Positions 1-4,886 of a stretch of 6,532 bases of DNA are shown piece by piece. Numbering within the stretch: the first letter of the stretch is position 1; every line of letters starts with the position of its first letter. Under the pieces are notes generated by a model. The model was not told the origin of the DNA, searched no databases, and saw only the letters and a program-made list of their open reading frames with translations. A program made the translations under genes and the position numbers. Origin of the DNA: DATGYC01 sp035298385 (lineage in GTDB: Bacteria; Bacillota; Sulfobacillia; Symbiobacteriales; Symbiobacteriaceae); NCBI GenBank assembly GCA_035298385.1, contig DATGYC010000361.1, positions 1 to 6,532 of the forward strand, read 5' to 3'.

Positions 1-24
1 CTAAACTCGCTTTGTCCTCGGAGG

Positions 25-1779
25 TTAGCCAGCGTCGTAGACTAAACGGAGCTGCCGGACGCGCTCCCATGCGTTCACCTCCGCCCGTTCGCTATAGGCC
101 ATCGGCTCATTCGGGTTATCCTTCGCCTGCATCAGCCAGCCCCGGTTCTCGCCCAGCGGCTTGTACCACTTGGAGGTTGCCCCGGCGCCCAGACCGATCA
201 CCGTCTGCCGCTCCTCCATCATCTGGATGTTGTAGAGCGACTCCGTCCCCGGCTTGGCATAACCGACATTCTCCATCGAACCCACCATATACTTCTGTCG
301 ATAGAGATAGTAGGGATGCTGCCCCAGCGAGCGCGCCGTCTGGGCGGCAAAGCGCACCAGGTCCTCCGCCTCCTCCGGGGTCAGGCGAGTCAGCGCTTCG
401 GCAGCGGCGCCCTCCGTCTGGTGCAGGCGGGAGCCGCGCTTGATCGCCAGGGTGTGGACGGTCAGGTTATCAGGGTCGAGCCGCTTCATGTCGTTCAGCG
501 TATACTCGACCTCTTCCCGGCCCTCGCCGGGCAGGCCGATGATCGTATCGCAGTTGACGACGAAGGGATGTGCATGTGACCGGACCATCTCGTAGGCCCG
601 GTAGAACTTCTCGCTGGTATGGATGCGACCCAGATGCATCAGGGTCGACTGGACGGTCGTCTGCGGGTTTACGCTGACCCGCGAAACGCCCGCTGCCGCC
701 ATTGTATCCAACTTATGTCGCGTAAATGTCTCCGGGCGCCCGCCCTCGACGGTATACTCCTTCGGCGACTGCCCCTTCAGCAGGGTGAGTTCGGCCTGCT
801 TCAGCATCGCGGCGAAGTCCTGGTCGTTCATCGAGGTTGGCGTGCCGCCACCGAAGTAGATCGTCTCGACGCGCAGGCCCAGCTCCTGGATCGCCTCACC
901 GATGATCGCCATCTCGCGGTGCAGCGCCTCGAAGAAGGTCGGCAGTTGCCCGCGGTGTTCGTTGATCGGGTAGATCGAGAAGGAGCAGAAGGAGCAGATC
1001 GTCGGGCAGTAGGGGATGCCAATGTAGAGCGAGATCGCCCGGGGGTCCTGATGCAGGAAGGGCCGCTGGAAGCGGGCGACCTCCGTCACAAGGCTCGCCT
1101 TCTCTGCGGTCAGCCGGTAGGTCTTGGTCAGCTCCGCCACCGGATCTGCGACCCCGCGGTCGATCATCTGGTGGACGAGCTTGGTCGGGCGAACCCCCGT
1201 CAAGATGCCCCAGCCCGGATGGAAGCCGGTCAGTTCCGCGAGCAGGTCCACTAGAAGACCCTGGGCGGCGTGGCGGATCGTATGATCGATCGTCCGCGGG
1301 GAGGCGCTGGGCTCAACCTCGACGCTCTGCTCGACCTGGCGGACCCCCTTGGGGCCACGCACGTGGAGCGAGACCGACCAGGTGGCGCTGCGGGGAAGCC
1401 GGCGGGTGGGAATGGAGGGCGCAACGACAGGAGCGACCACCGGGATGGTCGCCTCGCCCGCTAGGATCGCCTCAGCGAGTGCGACCGCCTCGACAGCCTC
1501 GGCCTCCGCCACCGCCTCGTCAGCCTCGGCCTCCGCTGCAGCCACGTCAACGTCCTCTGCATCCGTCTCAGCCTCAGCGTTCTCGACGCCCACCGGCAGG
1601 GCCGTTACGGTGATCTGCCAGGCCTCGGCGGGCTCCGGCCCCAACACCTCTGGTCCAAACCAGTCCGTCGGGGTGGCGACGCGCACGGTCTCGCCCGGGA
1701 AGAAGACCTGGCCCAAGAGCTGCAGGTCCTTGGTAAAAATCGGGCTATTGGCCCAGAAAAAAATGCCAGACAAGCTCAT
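25..1779 (-). CDS. hemZ: HemZ-type oxygen-independent coproporphyrinogen III dehydrogenase (radical SAM)
   Basis: This 584-residue radical SAM enzyme resembles Bacillus HemZ. The family converts coproporphyrinogen III to protoporphyrinogen IX in heme synthesis by SAM-dependent oxidative decarboxylation of two propionates. Visible landmarks are: the N-terminal HemZ signature LTGVRPTKLVH (193-203), the 4Fe-4S motif CPTICSFC (C258, C262, C265), the SAM-binding GGGTPT (310-315), VEGGRPETF (344-352), IIGLPGE (413-419), and the C-terminal HemZ block YYLYRQKYM...ENVGYAKPG with LGAGATSKW (about 490-538). These C-terminal blocks favour HemZ over HemN or the heme chaperone HemW. The protein is longer than the roughly 500 residues of Bacillus HemZ, largely because of an Ala/Glu-rich insertion at about 65-124. 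The ATG at 1779 is chosen because GAGG lies 5 nt upstream. A GTG at 1803 with GGAAGG 8 nt upstream would add eight residues and cannot be excluded, although the candidate -10 box falls downstream of it. Confidence 0.9.
   Translation of the reverse strand: MSLSGIFFWANSPIFTKDLQLLGQVFFPGETVRVATPTDWFGPEVLGPEPAEAWQITVTALPVGVENAEAETDAEDVDVAAAEAEADEAVAEAEAVEAVALAEAILAGEATIPVVAPVVAPSIPTRRLPRSATWSVSLHVRGPKGVRQVEQSVEVEPSASPRTIDHTIRHAAQGLLVDLLAELTGFHPGWGILTGVRPTKLVHQMIDRGVADPVAELTKTYRLTAEKASLVTEVARFQRPFLHQDPRAISLYIGIPYCPTICSFCSFSIYPINEHRGQLPTFFEALHREMAIIGEAIQELGLRVETIYFGGGTPTSMNDQDFAAMLKQAELTLLKGQSPKEYTVEGGRPETFTRHKLDTMAAAGVSRVSVNPQTTVQSTLMHLGRIHTSEKFYRAYEMVRSHAHPFVVNCDTIIGLPGEGREEVEYTLNDMKRLDPDNLTVHTLAIKRGSRLHQTEGAAAEALTRLTPEEAEDLVRFAAQTARSLGQHPYYLYRQKYMVGSMENVGYAKPGTESLYNIQMMEERQTVIGLGAGATSKWYKPLGENRGWLMQAKDNPNEPMAYSERAEVNAWERVRQLRLVYDAG
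1484..1537 (-). repeat. Two tandem 27-nt repeats inside hemZ
   Basis: Two adjacent 27-nt units (1484-1510 and 1511-1537) match at 25 of 27 positions by eye. Read in the hemZ frame they encode two nine-residue units, AEAEADEAV and AEAEAVEAV, within the acidic Ala-rich insertion. The unit length is a multiple of three, so copy number could change without breaking the frame. This looks like slippage or unequal exchange in a tolerant linker rather than a mobile element. Confidence 0.85.
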
Positions 1780-1822
1780 TACACCTCGGCCCTTAGTATA
1801 CACGAATTCGGCCTTCCGTCAG
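1780..1822 (-). promoter_or_regulatory. Candidate hemZ promoter
   Basis: On the minus strand, a TATACT (-10, at 1795-1800) is preceded after 16 nt by CTGACG (-35, at 1817-1822, four of six matches to TTGACA). Transcription would start near 1787, leaving a very short leader that contains the GAGG ribosome binding site for the ATG at 1779. A small inverted repeat (CCGTC-AGC-GACGG on the plus strand, 1816-1828) overlaps the -35 and could be a regulator site or chance. The placement just after the upstream terminator supports an independent unit. This rests on box matching only. Confidence 0.4.
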
Positions 1823-1835
1823 CGACGGCACGCGC

Positions 1836-1865
1836 AAAGACCGCAGGCAAGGACGCCTGCGGTCT
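1836..1865 (-). terminator. Intrinsic terminator after the small membrane protein gene
   Basis: A perfect 11-bp inverted repeat (1838-1848 and 1855-1865, arms AGACCGCAGGC / GCCTGCGGTCT) with a 6-nt loop lies 21 nt past the stop at 1887. In the minus direction the stem runs into a short T-run (TCTTT), fitting an intrinsic terminator of moderate strength. On the plus strand no T-run follows, so it does not look bidirectional. Confidence 0.75.
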
Positions 1866-1886
1866 AGCCATTGCCACGAGAAACGG

Positions 1887-2258
1887 TTAGCTCCGGCCCG
1901 GGACGTAGAACTGCCAGCCCATCAGGCCGAAGATCAGGTTCGCCGTCACGAGCAGGAAGAGGACCAGGCCAGCGGTGCCACCGAGGGCGATGGCGAAGAG
2001 CACGCCAGTGGCGAAGATGATCGGCGAGAGCGCCTTCCAGCCGAAGCCACGGGCATGGGCCGGGACAACAATAATACCCTTGGCAGCACGCTCAGCGGCC
2101 GCAGCGGCCCGCTCAGCAGCCTTGGCGGCCAACTTGGCGTCCTTGCTAGCCAGCTTGGCGTCGACCTTCGCACCGAAGAGGGTCTGGCGGAAGGCGAAGA
2201 TGTTGGCGGCTACAAGGATGGCGGCGATCACATACAGGGACTCGAACGGAATCTCCAC
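1887..2258 (-). CDS. Small membrane protein of unknown function
   Basis: I do not recognise this family. The predicted protein has 123 residues with three hydrophobic segments: about 7-23 (LYVIAAILVAANIFAF), 76-93 and 95-113. Between the first and second lies an Ala/Lys/Glu-rich, strongly helical stretch (about 28-60, with AKL and AAER repeats) that may form a cytoplasmic or periplasmic coiled coil. The last two segments are separated only by GGT and may form a helical hairpin. The frame opens with a TTG at 2279 that has no ribosome binding site. The GTG at 2258 is preferred because AAAGGG lies 10 nt upstream and the protein then begins directly at the first membrane helix. It lies 138 nt downstream of the MBL hydrolase with no terminator between, so co-transcription is possible, and it ends before a hairpin terminator. 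Codon use looks like its neighbours, with no sign of transfer. That it is a real gene is likely; its role is open. Confidence 0.75.
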   Translation of the reverse strand: MEIPFESLYVIAAILVAANIFAFRQTLFGAKVDAKLASKDAKLAAKAAERAAAAAERAAKGIIVVPAHARGFGWKALSPIIFATGVLFAIALGGTAGLVLFLLVTANLIFGLMGWQFYVPGRS

Positions 2259-2396
2259 CTTGATCCAACCCTTTCTCAACCCGATTCTGCGGAATCAGCA
2301 GCATAGTCTATTCGCCCGATCAGATCTCAATTCCTTCTCGGATTGACCAGGTTCTTGATAATCAAAAGGTTGTAGTCATCTAGGGCGCCCGAAGGG
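2259..2396 (-). promoter_or_regulatory. Intergenic region upstream of the small membrane protein gene, with palindrome
   Basis: No further gene or RNA was seen in this 138-nt gap. On the minus strand it holds, just after the MBL stop, a GGGCGCCCTA element (2381-2390), and 17 nt further on a perfect 5-1-5 palindrome TTGAT-T-ATCAA (2355-2365). The palindrome resembles the half-sites of the copper oxidase operator (TTGA...TATCAA). A weak promoter can be proposed (TTGAGA, then TATGCT after 19 nt), but the spacing is poor, so I do not claim it. A small GATTC/GAATC inverted repeat lies at 2283-2296. Confidence 0.3.
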
Positions 2397-3017
2397 TTAG
2401 GAAAGGAACGGGTTGTAGGCAGCCTCGTCGCCAATCGTTGTGGTCGGGCCGTGGCCCGGGTAGACGATCGTCATCTTCGGCAGGGTCAGAAGCTTGGTCT
2501 TGATCGCCTTCAGGAGCGCCTTGGCATCCCCACCGGGCAGGTCGGTCCGCCCGATCGAGCCGGCAAAGAGCGCATCACCGGCGATCAGATGGCCCGGGGT
2601 GTAGAGCGAGACAGATCCGGGCGAATGACCGGGCGTGAAGAGGACAGCGAAGCGGAGGGTCCCACAGGCGATCTCGTCGCCCTCCTTCATCGAGGCGTCG
2701 GGCGCCGGGGCGGTGAAGGGTTCGCCAAAGAAGGCAGAGCCGTTGAGGCGCGGGTCGAGGAGCATCGGCCGGTCGTTGTTGTGGATGCGGACCGGAGCCT
2801 TGGACCAGGACTTGACGTACTCGACCCCGCCGATGTGATCGCAGTGGCCGTGCGTCAGGATGATCTCCTTGACGGTAAGCCCTTCGATCTGGACGGTCTC
2901 CCAGATCCAGGGGTCGGGCTGGCCGGGATCGATGATCAGGGCCTGTTTCGTCTCTGGGCAGGCGATGATGTAGCAGTTGGTGTCGAAGTCGCCGAGCGAG
3001 CGGGACCAGAGTAGCAT
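2397..3017 (-). CDS. MBL-fold metallohydrolase, glyoxalase II-like
   Basis: This 206-residue soluble protein has the full set of metallo-beta-lactamase-fold metal ligands: the THGHCDH motif (H56, H58, D60, H61), H131 in PGHSPG, D148 in AGDALF and H189 in YPGHGP. It ends GDEAAYNPFL, typical of the short glyoxalase II-like hydrolases (YcbL group) that lack the C-terminal helical domain of classical GloB. Members usually bind Zn or Fe and hydrolyse thioesters such as S-lactoylglutathione-type adducts, but substrates vary and are not decided by sequence. It has no signal peptide and is probably cytoplasmic. The ATG at 3017 is well supported: AGGAGG lies 7 nt upstream. The gene begins 79 nt after the T-run of the copper oxidase terminator, so it should be a separate transcription unit from that gene. 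No convincing promoter was recognised in the short leader. A weak 5-bp hairpin (3057-3071) sits in the leader. Confidence 0.92.
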   Translation of the reverse strand: MLLWSRSLGDFDTNCYIIACPETKQALIIDPGQPDPWIWETVQIEGLTVKEIILTHGHCDHIGGVEYVKSWSKAPVRIHNNDRPMLLDPRLNGSAFFGEPFTAPAPDASMKEGDEIACGTLRFAVLFTPGHSPGSVSLYTPGHLIAGDALFAGSIGRTDLPGGDAKALLKAIKTKLLTLPKMTIVYPGHGPTTTIGDEAAYNPFLS

Positions 3018-3096
3018 AGCGGTTCCTCCTGGGTGGCGCTTTTCAGCAGTTTGGACGGCGCAAGGGGCGCCCGAGATGCTCCACCGTTGTGCGGCG

Positions 3097-3132
3097 AAAA
3101 AAGAGGTGGTAGACGACTGTCTACCACCTCTT
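3097..3132 (-). terminator. Strong intrinsic terminator of the multicopper oxidase gene
   Basis: A perfect 14-bp stem (3101-3114 with 3119-3132) closes a 4-nt loop and begins 12 nt after the oxidase stop codon. In the minus direction it runs directly into six consecutive Ts (3097-3102). This is a textbook intrinsic terminator and separates the oxidase from the MBL hydrolase gene. Confidence 0.95.
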
Positions 3133-3144
3133 CGTACCTCGGTC

Positions 3145-4161
3145 CTACTCGACGATGAAGGCCGTCGTCATGCCGTACATGCCATGCTCCGACTCCGCAT
3201 GCGAGAGGATGTGGCAGTGGAAGGCCCACGGGCCGGGCTCATCCGCCAGGACCATCACGTCATACCGCTCACCCGGTGCGACGCAGAGCGTATCGCAGTG
3301 GTACGGATTCGGCAGGGCATTGCCGTCCTTGGCAAAGACCTCCATGAAGAAGCCGTGCAGGTGCATCGGGTGGATCATGACGCCCGCGTTGTAGAAGCGG
3401 AACCGCACCCGCTCACCCAGCTTCGCGGTGTAGGGCTGCGTTGCCGGGAAGCCCTTGCCGTTGATCGTGTAGCCGAGCTGGGAGTCGCTCAGGAAGACGA
3501 GGTAGTCCTTGTCGGCCGCCGGCTCCTTGGACTTGTCCTTCGGCTCGATGATGAAGGCACCAGCCAGACCACGCCCGACCTGCTCGGCCGAGTTGTGGTG
3601 GGCATGGTACATGTGGCTGCCGGGGTTCTTCGCCACGAACTCGTAGGTGAAGGTGGAGCCCGGCGTAACCGGCGGCTGGTTCAGGAAGGTGACGCCGTCC
3701 ATCTTGTTCGGGATGCGGAGACCGTGCCAGTGGACGGCGGTCGACTCCTTCATCTCGTTCTTGAAGAGGATGCGGACCTTGTCGCCCTCCGTTACACGGA
3801 AGACGGGGCCTGGGACCATGCCGTTGTAGGCCATCGCCTTCTTCTTCTTGCCCGGCTCCGTCTCCCACTCGATCTCCTGCGCGACGAGCTCGAAGACCTT
3901 GACGTCACCGTCCATCTTGAAGGCAAGGGGCTGGTTGCCCATCTTCTCGGTCTTGGCGGGGAAGGCCTTCATGCCCTCCTCATGCATCCGGTCCATCTCT
4001 TTCCAGTCCATCCGGCCGTCGGTATTCGCAGCCGGCATGGTGTGGTCCATGGGGGCCGCCTCTTCCTTCTTGGTGCTGCACCCAGTCAAACCGAATAGGG
4101 CGACGCCACCGGCGATCACGGAGGCTGCCTTGATAAAATCGCGACGGGAGTCGATGCTCAC
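3145..4161 (-). CDS. Two-domain multicopper oxidase (small-laccase type), Tat lipoprotein
   Basis: This 338-residue copper oxidase should couple one-electron oxidation of phenols or metal ions to reduction of O2 to water on the outer face of the membrane. The N-terminus has a twin-arginine motif SRRDFIK (5-11), a hydrophobic stretch and a lipobox LTGC (25-28), predicting Tat export and lipid anchoring at Cys28. A Met/His/acid-rich linker follows (38-65). Two cupredoxin domains span roughly 85-207 and 215-338. The trinuclear site can be read as four HxH pairs: H144/H146, H186/H188, H267/H269 and H315/H317. Type 1 ligands are H264, C316 and H321, with M328 the likely axial residue. Domain 1 has no Cys at the equivalent position (YHAHH), so type 1 copper is only in domain 2, as in Streptomyces SLAC. 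The GTG at 4161 is chosen over the GTG at 4176 because GGAGG lies 8 nt upstream of it and the Tat motif then falls at residue 5. The true substrate is not predictable. A copper nitrite reductase is less likely because domain 1 lacks its type 1 Cys. Confidence 0.93.
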   Translation of the reverse strand: MSIDSRRDFIKAASVIAGGVALFGLTGCSTKKEEAAPMDHTMPAANTDGRMDWKEMDRMHEEGMKAFPAKTEKMGNQPLAFKMDGDVKVFELVAQEIEWETEPGKKKKAMAYNGMVPGPVFRVTEGDKVRILFKNEMKESTAVHWHGLRIPNKMDGVTFLNQPPVTPGSTFTYEFVAKNPGSHMYHAHHNSAEQVGRGLAGAFIIEPKDKSKEPAADKDYLVFLSDSQLGYTINGKGFPATQPYTAKLGERVRFRFYNAGVMIHPMHLHGFFMEVFAKDGNALPNPYHCDTLCVAPGERYDVMVLADEPGPWAFHCHILSHAESEHGMYGMTTAFIVE

Positions 4162-4176
4162 GGTCGTCCCCTCCAC

Positions 4177-4220
4177 ACAATTGATAGTTCAATTGTATAG
4201 GGCGCCCGTAGCGATCTCCA
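4177..4220 (-). promoter_or_regulatory. Multicopper oxidase promoter with overlapping palindromic operator
   Basis: On the minus strand, TGGAGA (-35, at 4215-4220, four of six) and TACAAT (-10, at 4192-4197, five of six) are spaced by 17 nt. Transcription would start near 4185, and a GGAGG ribosome binding site then precedes the GTG at 4161. A perfect inverted repeat with 8-bp arms (ACAATTGA and TCAATTGT) and a 4-nt spacer fills 4177-4196, covering most of the -10 box and the expected start site. This is the position of a classical repressor operator. The TTGA-N4-TCAA core is compatible with a winged-helix regulator (MarR or ArsR type), but no regulator gene is in the window and the family cannot be fixed from this. 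The palindrome is certain; the promoter is an inference. Confidence 0.6.
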
Positions 4221-4301
4221 TCGAGGGGTGAACCCATCCGGACTAGACACTTTAACCAACAAAATAAGGTATCAAACCCATCTTATAGGGTCACGAACCG
4301 A
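4221..4301. other. Intergenic stretch after the DUF3105 gene
   Basis: This AT-richer stretch follows the DUF3105 stop. It has only a weak stem (TAAG...CTTA on the minus strand, about 4265-4285) followed by TTTT, not enough to call a terminator. Two copies of AACCCATC lie 44 nt apart (4231-4238 and 4275-4282, plus strand). A TTGATA followed by TAAAGT after 15 nt on the minus strand is a poor second promoter candidate for the oxidase. No small gene or RNA was seen. Confidence 0.3.
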
Positions 4302-4886
4302 TCATTCAGGAGCGTGCCAGTCCCGCCCGCCCCAGGCGCGCACGAAGCGCTCCATCTCGCTGTAGTGCAGCCGTTCCAGCCGAAGGATGCGCCCCCAACT
4401 GGTCAGGACGAGCCCGGGGGCGCCCTCTGGTGAGGGTACGACCAGCACCCGATCCGAAAAGCGGTCATGGAGCCGCTTGGCTGCGGACAGCTCCGCCTCT
4501 GTGACGTCAGGGCCATAGTAGAGGACGACATGGCCGTGCTCCAGCGAGTGGACAAGGCGTTCATACGGGATCTTCGTTGAGTAGATCCCTGGGAGCGGGG
4601 CATCACCGCCCACGTGCGGGCCAGATGTGGGTGGACTGGAGTTGTAGGGCTCGTGCGGGGAGTCCGGCGAGGGGATGTGGATGCGCCCCATGATCGGGAC
4701 CGCCTCGCCGGGAGGCTGGGCGCCGGTCAGGCGCAGGGTGATCAGCAGGGCGCCGAAGGCGAGAAGACCGGCCACCAAGAGCCAACGCTTCATCCGAGAG
4801 CCGGCGACCGGACTGCCCACAGGGGCTAGTTCGTCAGGGGCCGTCTCACCGGCGGGCATACCCGTCCGAGGCGCTGGGCTAGCCAT
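4302..4886 (-). CDS. DUF3105 family membrane-anchored protein
   Basis: This 194-residue protein has a Pro/Ala-rich cytoplasmic N-terminus (1-32), one membrane segment (about 34-52, WLLVAGLLAFGALLITL) after a Met-Lys-Arg, and an extracytoplasmic domain. That domain carries the DUF3105 hallmarks: HEPYNSSPPTSGPH (78-91), LVHSLEHGH (111-119) and LTSWGR (161-166). The conserved histidines suggest a metal or ligand site outside the membrane, but the family's function is not established. The ATG at 4886 is preferred because a GA-plus-G5 purine run (CTAGAGGGGGTG) lies at ribosome-binding distance and because it overlaps the end of the TPR gene by 8 nt. The alternative ATG at 4793 (residue 32), just before the membrane segment, lacks a Shine-Dalgarno sequence. 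The copper oxidase starts 140 nt downstream on the same strand, and no strong terminator separates them. A shared extracytoplasmic role is possible but unproven. Confidence 0.85.
   Translation of the reverse strand: MASPAPRTGMPAGETAPDELAPVGSPVAGSRMKRWLLVAGLLAFGALLITLRLTGAQPPGEAVPIMGRIHIPSPDSPHEPYNSSPPTSGPHVGGDAPLPGIYSTKIPYERLVHSLEHGHVVLYYGPDVTEAELSAAKRLHDRFSDRVLVVPSPEGAPGLVLTSWGRILRLERLHYSEMERFVRAWGGRDWHAPE

Noticed and set aside
619..1254. Plus-strand open frame of 211 codons opposite hemZ
   Set aside because: Mirror of a well-conserved radical SAM gene in GC-rich DNA; no domain or convincing start context.
1484..1537. Short direct repeats as a CRISPR or mobile-element trace
   Set aside because: Only two adjacent 27-nt units without spacers, in frame inside hemZ; they are an internal coding duplication.
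1349..1867. Plus-strand Ala/Ser-rich frame of 172 codons
   Set aside because: Its low-complexity Ala/Ser text is the reverse reading of the Glu/Ala insertion in hemZ, and it runs through the terminator hairpin.
3018..3096. Promoter or riboswitch in the leader of the MBL hydrolase
   Set aside because: No acceptable -10/-35 pair was found, and the only structure is a 5-bp hairpin at 3057-3071. The region is too short and simple for a known riboswitch.
2977..4098. Long plus-strand open frame of 373 codons opposite the copper oxidase
   Set aside because: It is the antisense shadow of a gene with all copper-binding motifs and a terminator on the minus strand. Its product is Arg/Val/Leu/Asp-rich with no recognisable domain.
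4265..4300. Terminator between the DUF3105 gene and the copper oxidase
   Set aside because: The best stem has only about four or five pairs with a bulge before TTTT, much weaker than the two hairpins accepted elsewhere.
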